Position numbers and translations under genes: made by a program. The notes under the pieces were generated by a model. The model was not told where the DNA came from, did no database searches, and saw only the letters and a list, made by a program, of their open reading frames with translations. From Syntrophomonadaceae bacterium (GTDB taxonomy: Bacteria; Bacillota_D; Dethiobacteria; DTU022), in the NCBI GenBank assembly GCA_003562605.1, contig PWUG01000186.1, positions 1 through 9,500 on the forward strand: a stretch of 9,500 nucleotides of DNA. The letters are read 5' to 3'. Below are positions 1 to 6,355 of this stretch, piece after piece (the stretch's first letter is position 1; each line of letters begins with the position of its first letter).

Positions 1-133
1 CGGAACTTTTGAGGTCAGGAGCCGCAAAGAACGTGAAGGGCGCAATCCTGCTACGGGCGAAAAGATTAAAATTAAAGCCCTTAAAGTACCAGCATTTAAA
101 CCAGGCAAAGCATTAAAAGAAAAGGTGAAATAA
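1..133 (+). CDS. hup: DNA-binding protein HU, C-terminal part (gene cut by window start)
   Basis: The first 133 bases hold an open frame (frame 2, 43 codons then TAA) with the typical HU/IHF C-terminal half: a GTFEVR strand, the RNPATGE arm-tip motif, and the [16 protein letters not shown] ending. HU dimers bind and bend DNA non-specifically through these beta-arms and help compact the nucleoid. The RNP motif marks the proline-bearing tip that intercalates into DNA. About half of a normal ~90-residue HU lies upstream of the window. The frame is intact and a strong intrinsic terminator follows about 40 bases downstream, so this is the end of a transcription unit. In many Clostridia hup sits just upstream of yabO-yabP-yabQ-divIC, which matches the divIC gene found next. 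The family call is firm; the paralog is not determinable. Confidence 0.93.
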   Translation, partial: GTFEVRSRKEREGRNPATGEKIKIKALKVPAFKPGKALKEKVK

Positions 134-171
134 ATAAACAATATATTTGTGGATTTGTACTATATCCCCCT

Positions 172-196
172 ATCCCCCGTTTAAGGGGGATTTTTT
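172..196 (+). terminator. Rho-independent terminator of hup
   Basis: A 7-bp stem (ATCCCCC at 172-178 with GGGGGAT at 185-191) closes a six-base loop (GTTTAA) and ends in a T tract at 191-196. It lies 38 bases after the HU stop codon and is the natural end of that transcript. The following divIC gene therefore probably needs its own promoter or relies on read-through. Confidence 0.85.
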
Positions 197-279
197 CCCT
201 TGGCCGGGAAAATAATCCCCTAATATGGGAAAATTAGTTACCGGGGTAGTTAGATGCTGCAGGAAAAGTATTTTTTGTG

Positions 280-316
280 TCGAAAGTTACAATAGAGATA
301 TGCTTTTCGAAAAGTT
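280..316 (+). promoter_or_regulatory. Palindrome and direct repeat at the divIC start
   Basis: CTTTTCGAAAAG at 303-314 is a perfect 12-bp palindrome ending 2 bases before a possible GTG start (317) and 11 before the ATG (326) of divIC. Its right half extends to TCGAAAAGTT (307-316), and a close copy, TCGAAAGTT, lies at 280-288, 27 bases upstream. A -10-like hexamer TACAAT occurs at 288-293 but no convincing -35 element stands in front of it. The arrangement could be an operator or an RNA element covering the translation start. This is inference; the palindrome is seen directly. Confidence 0.3.
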
Positions 317-325
317 GTGCTTACG

Positions 326-661
326 ATGGATAGCAAGCGTAAAAAAAGCCATAATGCTGTTTCTAATTTTCCCCGACATTCCAAGGGGGAGAAGTATACT
401 CTGTACAGATTAGTAAGCACAGTCGGCATTTTGGTTGTTATTGGCCTGCTTTTTATGATGGGGATCCAGTATGTCCAACAGCTTCGGGTCAGACAGGAAT
501 TGGCTAATTATGAAGCTAAGGTACTATTCCAGCAGCACCGCCAGGATGATCTGCAGGTAGAAATTGAGCGCCTGCAGAATCCCGATTATATTGAAATATT
601 GGCCAGGGATAGGCTTGGTTTGGTTAAACCTGATGAAATAATCTTTCAATTAGAGGATTGA
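326..661 (+). CDS. divIC: Septum formation initiator, DivIC/FtsB family
   Basis: A 111-residue bitopic membrane protein (from the ATG at 326). A basic cytoplasmic N-terminus (DSKRKK) is followed by one membrane helix at about residues 29-48 (LVSTVGILVVIGLLFMMGI), a coiled coil at about 52-84 and the family's C-terminal signature at about 85-104 (NPDYIEILAR, then DRLGLVKPDE). DivIC/FtsB proteins pair with FtsL through the coiled coil and link FtsQ/DivIB to septal peptidoglycan synthesis at midcell. Length and architecture match the family. An in-frame GTG at 317 would add three residues. Neither start has a recognisable Shine-Dalgarno site, which is odd in this window. Order and spacing before yabR are as in other Firmicutes. 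The family is certain; DivIC rather than another FtsB-like paralog is inferred from synteny. Confidence 0.9.
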   Translation: MDSKRKKSHNAVSNFPRHSKGEKYTLYRLVSTVGILVVIGLLFMMGIQYVQQLRVRQELANYEAKVLFQQHRQDDLQVEIERLQNPDYIEILARDRLGLVKPDEIIFQLED

Positions 662-712
662 CAATATTGCAAGAAAAGTTATAATAACCTTAGTCTTGAT
701 GTAAATATTAGC

Positions 713-730
713 AAGGAGGAGTTTTTTATT
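713..730 (+). promoter_or_regulatory. Shine-Dalgarno site positioned on an ATT start codon (yabR)
   Basis: AAGGAGGA at 713-720 is the best ribosome binding site between divIC and the S1-domain frame. Seven bases downstream lies ATT (728-730), in frame with the S1 protein. From the divIC stop at 659-661, the S1 frame contains no ATG, GTG or TTG until GTG 758, which is 37 bases past this site and too far for it to serve. The site therefore argues for initiation at ATT. Confidence 0.7.
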
Positions 731-1141
731 AAGAAAGAGATAGTTGTTGGCAGTATTGTGGAAGGAGTGATAACCGGCATAACAAAATTCGGTGCTTTTA
801 TCGAATTGCCCGGAGGGACTACCGGTCTTGTTCATATATCCGAAATAGCTGACGAGTACGTTAAAGATATTAATGAGTTTTTTAAGAAAGCAGACAAAGT
901 TAACGTTAAAGTACTTACGGTAGAAAATAATGGGAAAATCGGGCTATCGATCCGCCAGGCAGTCGAAGGTGCCTCATCGCAAAAAAGAGGTGGCAGGAGC
1001 AAAGCTGCACCTGAAAATAAGGCCTCATTTGAAGATAAAATGAACCGTTTTCTCAAAGAAAGTGATGAGCGGTTGTTGGATTTAAAACGTAACACAGAAT
1101 CTAAAAGAGGCGGCCGCGGTTCCTTTAGGGAAGCATTCTAA
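728..1141 (+). CDS. yabR: S1-domain RNA-binding protein, YabR-like, probable ATT start
   Basis: A 137-residue protein if started at ATT 728. An S1 OB-fold domain spans about residues 5-78 (VGSIVEGVITGITKFGAFIE, then GLVHISE and GKIGLSIRQA). A basic linker leads to a conserved C-terminal segment at about 101-131 (FEDKMNRFLKESDERL, then LKRNTESKRGGRG) that is typical of the YabR group. S1 domains bind single-stranded RNA; the cellular role of YabR is not well defined. The first conventional start, GTG 758, has no ribosome binding site and would remove the VGSIV strand that opens the S1 fold. A strong site sits 7 bases before ATT 728, and the resulting N-terminus (KKEIVVGSIVEG) aligns with family members. 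The gene lies between divIC and tilS as expected, with spoIIE missing. Family call firm; start call strong but inferred. Confidence 0.88.
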   Translation: MKKEIVVGSIVEGVITGITKFGAFIELPGGTTGLVHISEIADEYVKDINEFFKKADKVNVKVLTVENNGKIGLSIRQAVEGASSQKRGGRSKAAPENKASFEDKMNRFLKESDERLLDLKRNTESKRGGRGSFREAF

Positions 1142-1173
1142 ATAAAACATTAATCTAATACGGCAGATCGAAA

Positions 1174-1199
1174 GGCACTCTGTTTCAGGGTGTTTTTTT
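1174..1199 (+). terminator. Rho-independent terminator after yabR
   Basis: CACTCT (1176-1181) pairs with AGGGTG (1187-1192), including one G-T pair, around loop GTTTC, followed by seven T at 1193-1199. Flanking A/G and T bases can lengthen the stem. It lies about 35 bases after the yabR stop. No clear promoter follows it before tilS, so it may be leaky. Confidence 0.75.
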
Positions 1200-1229
1200 A
1201 TCTTTGAACTGTTTAGGTTGTGATTACTG

Positions 1230-2645
1230 TTGGTACAGCTGGGAAAAGTTAGAAATTTTATTAAAAAGAACGGTCTCCTTATTGAAGGCGATACGGTAAT
1301 TGTGGCTGTATCCGGTGGACCGGATTCGCTGTGCCTTTTACACCTTCTTAAGAGATTGAGCTCTGAATATATGCTCAATCTGGTTGTCGCTCATCTGAAC
1401 CACTGCCTGCGTCCGGAAGCTTTACAGGAAGCTGATGGGGTCGGGAAGATTGCTTCTGCGTTGTCATTACCGTTTGAGGTCAGGACCGTGGATATCCGTA
1501 ACTTTAAAAAAAAGCATGCGATCTCAGAGGAAGAGGCAGGCCGTGAGGCCCGTTATGACTTTCTCTTCGAAACTGCCCGCAAATATAAAGCCTCAAGGAT
1601 TGCTCTCGGCCATCATCTCGATGACCAGGCTGAAACTGTCTTATTAAATGTCATCCGGGGTACAGGCGTCGATGGCCTGGCAGGCATGCTTCCCAGGCGG
1701 ACCAGGGGTGATATTTATTTGATCCGGCCTTTGCTTTGCCTCCGACGCAGTGAAATTGAATCCTACTGCGATGACAACAACCTTCAACCTTTTACAGACA
1801 GCAGCAACCTTGAAACCAACTATACCCGGAACAGGCTTCGCCTTGAGTTGATCCCTCAATTGCAAATGCAATATAATCCGCGGATAAGGGAAGCATTATT
1901 CCGGCTGGGAGCCCTTGCTGCAGACGACCGAATTTTTCTGCAAAACCTGGCAAGGAAGAAATATTACAGCCTGGCCCGGCTTATTAATCGTGAAACAATT
2001 TTGGACCGGCAAGCGTTACTGAACCTGCCCCCTGCCCTCCAGGGCCGGGTTCTGCGCCATGCCCTGCGAAAATATGTTTCGGTCAAAGGTGTCAGTAGCC
2101 TGCATATCGGGCAACTCCTTGACCTTGCAAAAAGTGGCCGGGCAGGCAGTCAGTTAACTCTTCCCGGCAAATCGAGTGCTTACTTATCTTATAAACACTT
2201 GGTTATAAGGACTGCACCCGATCCCAAACAAAAAGAACTTAAACCTTTAGTACTGCAAATTCCCGGAACGGTATTATTATCGGGAGGACATAAAATATCC
2301 GCCTGCATTACAGATGTCAGTGAACTGTCATGGCCTCCTCCTGCTTACCGGGCTTACCTTGATCTTGATAAAATTCCTTCAAGCTCTTTAATTGTCAGGT
2401 CACGCCTGCCCGGTGACCGTTTTCATCCCCAGGGTGCGCCCGGTGCTAAAAAGTTAAAAGATTTTTTGATTGATCTGAAGGTTCCCTTTTACCGGCGCGA
2501 AAGTCTGCCCCTGGTAACTGCAGAAGAAAATATCATCTGGGTTGCCGGAATAAGGATCAACGAGTTATACAGGGTGACCGGGCAGACGAAGCAAGCCCTC
2601 GTTCTTGAATTCAAAGTGCCGGGACGACCTTCTAGGAAGGCTTGA
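1230..2645 (+). CDS. tilS: tRNA(Ile)-lysidine synthase TilS
   Basis: A 471-residue cytoplasmic enzyme of the PP-loop ATPase family. It attaches lysine to C34 of the tRNA-Ile with CAU anticodon, changing its decoding from AUG to AUA, and is essential in most bacteria. The ATP-binding PP-loop SGGPDS is at residues 28-33, the conserved GHHLDDQAET at 127-136 and TNYTRNRLR near 196-204. The C-terminal TilS domain has RSRLPGDRFHP at 390-400 and GAKKLKDFLID at 405-415. The length suits the long, three-domain form. The TTG start at 1230 is chosen because an in-frame TGA at 1221 leaves only it and a CTG upstream of the conserved N-terminus; its ribosome binding site is weak (AGG at 1215-1217). The gene is 28 bases before hpt and probably cotranscribed with it. 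In Bacillus subtilis TilS is also reported to partner HprT in activating ftsH. Confidence 0.97.
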   Translation: MVQLGKVRNFIKKNGLLIEGDTVIVAVSGGPDSLCLLHLLKRLSSEYMLNLVVAHLNHCLRPEALQEADGVGKIASALSLPFEVRTVDIRNFKKKHAISEEEAGREARYDFLFETARKYKASRIALGHHLDDQAETVLLNVIRGTGVDGLAGMLPRRTRGDIYLIRPLLCLRRSEIESYCDDNNLQPFTDSSNLETNYTRNRLRLELIPQLQMQYNPRIREALFRLGALAADDRIFLQNLARKKYYSLARLINRETILDRQALLNLPPALQGRVLRHALRKYVSVKGVSSLHIGQLLDLAKSGRAGSQLTLPGKSSAYLSYKHLVIRTAPDPKQKELKPLVLQIPGTVLLSGGHKISACITDVSELSWPPPAYRAYLDLDKIPSSSLIVRSRLPGDRFHPQGAPGAKKLKDFLIDLKVPFYRRESLPLVTAEENIIWVAGIRINELYRVTGQTKQALVLEFKVPGRPSRKA

Positions 2646-2673
2646 AAATCATAGTATAAAGGTGGTAGTTAAA

Positions 2674-3198
2674 TTGACAGATGAAAGACTCAAAGTAATG
2701 CTTACAGCAGAACAAATTAACAATAAAGTCAAAGAGTTGGCCGTAGAGATATCAAAAGATTACGAAGGCAAGAAACCTCTGCTGATCGCTGTTTTAAAGG
2801 GAGCGGTGGTCTTTCTAAGTGACTTGATTCGTCATATCGAAGTACCGGTGGAAATCGATTTTATGGCTGTTTCCAGTTATGGCGCTGATACAGCTTCATC
2901 GGGTGTGGTGCGTATCCTGAAGGATCTTGATCAGAGCATTAAAGATAAAGATGTCCTGATTGTCGAAGATATCATTGATACAGGTTTAACACTAAATTAC
3001 CTTATCGAAAACCTCAGCAGCCGCAAGCCAAGATCCCTGAAGGTCGTTACCCTGCTTGATAAACCAGATCGCAGGAAGGTGGAACTCACGCCCGACTACT
3101 GTGGGTTTATCATTCCGGATTGCTTTGTAATTGGTTACGGGCTCGATTTTAATGAGCACTATCGTTATATGGCTGATCTATGTATGTTAGATGCATAA
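2674..3198 (+). CDS. hpt: Hypoxanthine phosphoribosyltransferase
   Basis: A 174-residue type I phosphoribosyltransferase that converts hypoxanthine or guanine plus PRPP to IMP or GMP in purine salvage. The PRPP-binding loop VLIVEDIIDTGLTL is at residues 94-107, with acidic pair E98-D99. LKGA at 41-44 matches the pyrophosphate loop, SSYG at 67-70 the start of the flexible catalytic loop, and PDCFVIGYGLDFNEHYR at about 148-164 the purine-binding C-terminus. The TTG at 2674 is preferred: AAAGGTGG (2657-2664) lies 9 bases ahead and the length is normal. A longer frame from ATG 2605 would overlap tilS by 41 bases with a non-conserved extension. It forms the usual tilS-hpt-ftsH trio. No terminator is visible after it, so read-through into ftsH is possible. 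Confidence 0.96.
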   Translation: MTDERLKVMLTAEQINNKVKELAVEISKDYEGKKPLLIAVLKGAVVFLSDLIRHIEVPVEIDFMAVSSYGADTASSGVVRILKDLDQSIKDKDVLIVEDIIDTGLTLNYLIENLSSRKPRSLKVVTLLDKPDRRKVELTPDYCGFIIPDCFVIGYGLDFNEHYRYMADLCMLDA

Positions 3199-3231
3199 AA
3201 GCCTGGATCATTATGAGAAAAATGAGTTTTC

Positions 3232-3255
3232 TGACCGCGGAATGACCGCGGAATG
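3232..3255 (+). repeat. Tandem 11-bp repeat upstream of the ftsH promoter
   Basis: The unit TGACCGCGGAA occurs twice without a gap (3232-3242 and 3243-3253), followed by TG, the start of a third copy. Each unit contains the palindrome CCGCGG. The 11-bp period is close to one DNA helical turn, so both copies face the same side. The repeat ends 13 bases before the proposed ftsH -35 element, a position typical of activator sites. A regulatory role is inferred from position only. Confidence 0.6.
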
Positions 3256-3268
3256 CTTGCCGTTTATA

Positions 3269-3297
3269 TTGCTTCTATCTGTACGGTATGTTAAAAT
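3269..3297 (+). promoter_or_regulatory. Sigma-A-like promoter for ftsH
   Basis: TTGCTT (3269-3274) and TAAAAT (3292-3297) are separated by exactly 17 bases. The -10 matches consensus at five of six positions; the -35 keeps only TTG, as expected of a promoter that needs an activator. Transcription would start near 3304, giving a leader of about 37 bases. That leader contains a small hairpin, AGGCT (3305-3309) with AGCCT (3315-3319), just before the ftsH ribosome binding site (about 3325-3333). Confidence 0.55.
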
Positions 3298-3340
3298 TAA
3301 GCTTAGGCTTTAAGAGCCTTTATGGAAAGGGGGTAACTTC

Positions 3341-5353
3341 TTGAGCCCATTTTTAAGACAAATAACTTTCTACCTGGTTATAGCCCTGGTAGTATTCATC
3401 TTGCTGGCAACTTTTAATAACGGCAGCCAGCCGGAAAAAATAGAATATGATTTATTCATCAGTAAGGTTGAACAGGGAGAGGTTGCAGAAGTCGAAATTC
3501 ACGGTGATGAAATTGAAGCCGTTCTGGTTGATGGAACTGTGGTTACAACATTTCGCATGTCTGATCATCAATTAACAGAAGTCTTATTAGAAAATAATGT
3601 CTCGATCAATTCCAATCCCGCTCGCAGTCCGGCCTGGTGGCAGAGCGCACTGACCTATATGATCCCCTTCCTTCTGATTATCGGGATATTTTTCTTCTTT
3701 ATGCAGCAGTCACAGGGTGGGGGTAACCGGGTGATGAACTTTGGGAAAAGCAAGGCCCGCCTGCAGGAAAGCGACAAGAAAAAGGTTACTTTTAACGATG
3801 TAGCCGGAGCTGACGAAGAAAGAGCTGAACTATCGGAAATCGTCGACTTTCTAAAAGATCCGCGTAAATATATCGAAATTGGAGCTCGTATTCCAAAAGG
3901 CATCCTGCTGGTGGGGCCTCCCGGAACCGGGAAAACCCTGCTTGCCAGGGCTGTAGCCGGCGAAGCGGGGGTTCCGTTTTTCAGCATCAGCGGTTCCGAT
4001 TTTGTCGAAATGTTTGTCGGTGTCGGGGCATCACGGGTGCGGGACATGTTTGAAAATGCAAAGAAAAATTCGCCCTGTATAGTTTTCATCGATGAAATCG
4101 ATGCGGTAGGCCGTCAGCGTGGCGCCGGTCTCGGTGGAGGACACGATGAAAGGGAACAGACTCTTAACCAACTCCTGGTGGAGATGGATGGTTTTGATGT
4201 AAATGAAGGCATTATAATCATCGCTGCCACTAACCGCCCGGATATCCTGGATCCGGCTTTACTCAGGCCGGGACGATTTGATCGGGAAATATCAGTTATA
4301 TTACCTGATGTGAACGGCAGGGCTGAAATCCTTAAGGTGCACACCAGGAACAAGCGCCTCTCGGAAAAAGTAGATTTGAAAATTGTTGCCCGCGGCACAC
4401 CGGGCTTTACCGGTGCTGATCTTGAAAATGTAGTCAACGAAGCTGCATTGTTGTCAGCACGTAAAAATAAAAAGAGGATTGGAATGCAAGAATTGGAGGA
4501 ATCGGTCGAACGTGTTGTAGCCGGGACGCAGAAGAAGAGTCGTGTTATAAGCGTTTTTGAAAAGAAGATAGTAGCTTATCACGAAGCCGGGCATGCTCTG
4601 GTCGGTTACCTGCTTCCGCATACTGATCCTGTGCACAAAGTATCGATTATCCCCCGCGGCCGTGCCGGAGGATACACACTGATGTTTCCGGAAGAAGACC
4701 GTTACTATATGACGAAAACAGAGTTACTTGACCGGGTCAGCACTTTACTCGGGGGCAGGGTAGCTGAAAAACTGGTTCTTAACGATATAAGCACCGGGGC
4801 CCAGAATGATCTTGAAAGGGCTACTATGATCGTGCGCCAGATGATCATGGAATACGGTATGAGCGATGCTCTTGGGCCGATTACTCTTGGAAAGAAACAC
4901 GATCAGGTATTCCTGGGCAGGGACCTGGCCAGGGATCGCGATTACAGCGAAGAAATAGCCAAGGCTATCGATCAGGAGATTCGGAAAACCATCGATGACT
5001 GTTTTCAGAAAGCGCAGGATATCCTTGAAAAAGAAAGATCCAAGCTGGAGTTGATTGCCCAGGCTTTGATTGAAAAAGAAACTCTTGATGCTGAAGAGAT
5101 AAAAGCCTTGGTGGAAGGCAGGAGCCTGCCGGTTAGATTGGAAGCGGATGACGAAGATGAAGAGCCCGGCGATGGAAAAAAGAGAACGGAGCCTGCAACA
5201 TCGGAAACGGATACCAACGCTGATGCAGGTAAAGTAAAAAAAGAAACTGCCGCTGAATCGGAAAAAGTAGAAGTGATCAAGAAAAAAGAAAATCGCCGCG
5301 CCTCGTTTCAACAGAAAAGCGAACAGAAAGAAAACCCAAAAGAAGAGCACTAA
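3341..5353 (+). CDS. ftsH: ATP-dependent zinc metalloprotease FtsH
   Basis: A 670-residue membrane-anchored AAA+ protease that extracts and degrades misfolded or regulated membrane and cytosolic proteins as a hexamer. Two membrane helices (about residues 8-25 and 103-121) flank a short extracytoplasmic domain. The AAA+ module has Walker A GPPGTGKT at 192-199, Walker [10 protein letters not shown] at 247-255, and the second region of homology with [20 protein letters not shown] at 296-315. The protease domain has zinc motif HEAGH at 414-418, with D490 as the expected third ligand. Residues from about 600 to 670 form a very charged, low-complexity tail rich in E, K and D. TTG 3341 is chosen for its ribosome binding site (GAAAGGGGG, 3325-3333, 7 bases away) and the conserved N-terminus. 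All key residues are intact. It has its own promoter and terminator, and may be controlled by TilS and Hpt as reported in Bacillus. Confidence 0.98.
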   Translation: MSPFLRQITFYLVIALVVFILLATFNNGSQPEKIEYDLFISKVEQGEVAEVEIHGDEIEAVLVDGTVVTTFRMSDHQLTEVLLENNVSINSNPARSPAWWQSALTYMIPFLLIIGIFFFFMQQSQGGGNRVMNFGKSKARLQESDKKKVTFNDVAGADEERAELSEIVDFLKDPRKYIEIGARIPKGILLVGPPGTGKTLLARAVAGEAGVPFFSISGSDFVEMFVGVGASRVRDMFENAKKNSPCIVFIDEIDAVGRQRGAGLGGGHDEREQTLNQLLVEMDGFDVNEGIIIIAATNRPDILDPALLRPGRFDREISVILPDVNGRAEILKVHTRNKRLSEKVDLKIVARGTPGFTGADLENVVNEAALLSARKNKKRIGMQELEESVERVVAGTQKKSRVISVFEKKIVAYHEAGHALVGYLLPHTDPVHKVSIIPRGRAGGYTLMFPEEDRYYMTKTELLDRVSTLLGGRVAEKLVLNDISTGAQNDLERATMIVRQMIMEYGMSDALGPITLGKKHDQVFLGRDLARDRDYSEEIAKAIDQEIRKTIDDCFQKAQDILEKERSKLELIAQALIEKETLDAEEIKALVEGRSLPVRLEADDEDEEPGDGKKRTEPATSETDTNADAGKVKKETAAESEKVEVIKKKENRRASFQQKSEQKENPKEEH

Positions 5354-5354
5354 T

Positions 5355-5376
5355 GGAGCCTCAGGGCTCCTTTTTT
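5355..5376 (+). terminator. Rho-independent terminator of ftsH
   Basis: GGAGCC (5355-5360) pairs with GGCTCC (5365-5370) around loop TCAG, followed by six T (5371-5376), immediately after the ftsH stop. It fills most of the 29-base gap to the convergent amidohydrolase gene. On the minus strand the bases after the stem are only moderately T-rich, so termination in that direction would be weaker. Confidence 0.88.
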
Positions 5377-5382
5377 ATTTAT

Positions 5383-6225
5383 CTATAACCCGTTTATTCT
5401 GGCTAAAAAACTCAATGCATTCCCGTAAAAAAAGCGATTGAAGTTTTCTTTAGGCAGGCCAAGATCCAGGATACGGTCAATGCCATATTGCAGCGGATCA
5501 AGGATAAAAGGGTAGTCACTGCCGTAGATTATACGATCCGGGAAAGCGAGCAGCATCTCTATAATTTCATCTACCGGAGGCTCGAAGCCCCGGTTCTGAA
5601 ATACAAATGCAGTATCCAGGTAAAGCCCGTCGTATTCTTCCAGTAACTTACGGTAACCGGGAAGATCATGGAGCCCAAGATGTGGAATGATCAGGTTTAA
5701 GTTGGGAAAACGTTGCAACAGTTGGATGATATGATCTACACCGAGGTGTTCTTTGCATGGTTGCGGAAAACTGCTGGCGTGGATAATTACCGCTTTTGAA
5801 CGCTCAAGAATTATTTCATAAAGAGGATAAAGTTTTTTGTCATCGGGGCTGCATTGTTGAACCAGGCAGTGTAGTTTAATGCCTGGAAACTGGTATTGGT
5901 CAAGGCATTCAATTGCAACTGCTGGCAGATCCGGATCCAGTGGATGAACTGCTCCAAAGGGGACAAGCAATGGATTATCTTTGCAAAAGCGGGCTAACCA
6001 GTTGTTAAGTTCTCGAGAATATCCCGGTTTGTGAGAATAGGCAAGAGTAAAAGCCTTTTCCACACCCTGCTTTTCAAGGCTCTGCAGTATCGATTTCGGG
6101 TTGGTTGAAAATGGCGGGTCCCAACGGTATTGCTCATGGAAGAAAATAAAAATGGCCTTCATCATTTTTTCCGGAAAGATGTGGACATGGCTGTCTATAA
6201 GCGGCCTGGGTTTATTGTTATTCAT
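5383..6225 (-). CDS. Metal-dependent hydrolase, amidohydrolase 2 family (TIM barrel)
   Basis: A 280-residue cytoplasmic protein with the amidohydrolase-2 (ACMSD-like) pattern: DSHVHIF at 11-17 gives metal ligands H13 and H15, GIKLH at 115-119 carries K117, IIHAS gives H149, PHLG gives H182 and YGSDYP gives the catalytic D237. These are the expected barrel-strand residues for hydrolysis or decarboxylation of small molecules. The substrate cannot be read from sequence. Length is normal, and no signal peptide is seen. The ATG at 6223-6225 is the first possible start after an upstream in-frame stop. AAAGGA on the minus strand lies about 17 bases away, a poor spacing. The gene is convergent with ftsH and divergent from the P1 peptidase gene, so it probably forms its own unit. 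The family call is solid; the function is open. Confidence 0.88.
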   Translation of the reverse strand: MNNNKPRPLIDSHVHIFPEKMMKAIFIFFHEQYRWDPPFSTNPKSILQSLEKQGVEKAFTLAYSHKPGYSRELNNWLARFCKDNPLLVPFGAVHPLDPDLPAVAIECLDQYQFPGIKLHCLVQQCSPDDKKLYPLYEIILERSKAVIIHASSFPQPCKEHLGVDHIIQLLQRFPNLNLIIPHLGLHDLPGYRKLLEEYDGLYLDTAFVFQNRGFEPPVDEIIEMLLAFPDRIIYGSDYPFILDPLQYGIDRILDLGLPKENFNRFFYGNALSFLARINGL

Positions 6226-6233
6226 TGCGGTGT

Positions 6234-6263
6234 TTGAGAGGTCCTTTCGTTATTAAATATCAT
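6234..6263 (+). promoter_or_regulatory. Possible promoter for the P1 peptidase gene
   Basis: TTGAGA (6234-6239, five of six to consensus) and TATCAT (6258-6263, five of six) are separated by 18 bases in the divergent gap. They would give a leader of roughly 85 bases before GTG 6356. A second -10-like TATAAC lies at 6325-6330 without a good -35. I found no convincing promoter for the minus-strand gene in the same gap. Confidence 0.35.
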
Positions 6264-6355
6264 GTAATACATACCGGGGATTATGCTAAACTGATTAGTA
6301 CCTATCCGGAATTCTTAAAATCAGTATAACATATCAGTCAGAGGAGTGAATATCT

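Noticed and set aside
225..413. 62-codon open frame on the plus strand between hup and divIC
   Set aside because: It has no ribosome binding site, no recognisable family, and overlaps the start of divIC in another frame; its composition looks like translated non-coding sequence.
2605..2673. Longer hpt starting at ATG 2605 inside tilS
   Set aside because: The added 23 residues are unlike the family, no ribosome site precedes it, and TTG 2674 has a good site and gives the normal length.
3655..4437. Two minus-strand frames opposite the FtsH AAA+ domain
   Set aside because: They are Ser/Pro/Arg-rich antisense artefacts of a strongly conserved coding region on the plus strand.
4745..5350. 201-codon minus-strand frame opposite the ftsH 3' half
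   Set aside because: It is the Phe/Leu-rich mirror of the Lys/Glu-rich FtsH tail and has no family likeness or start signals.
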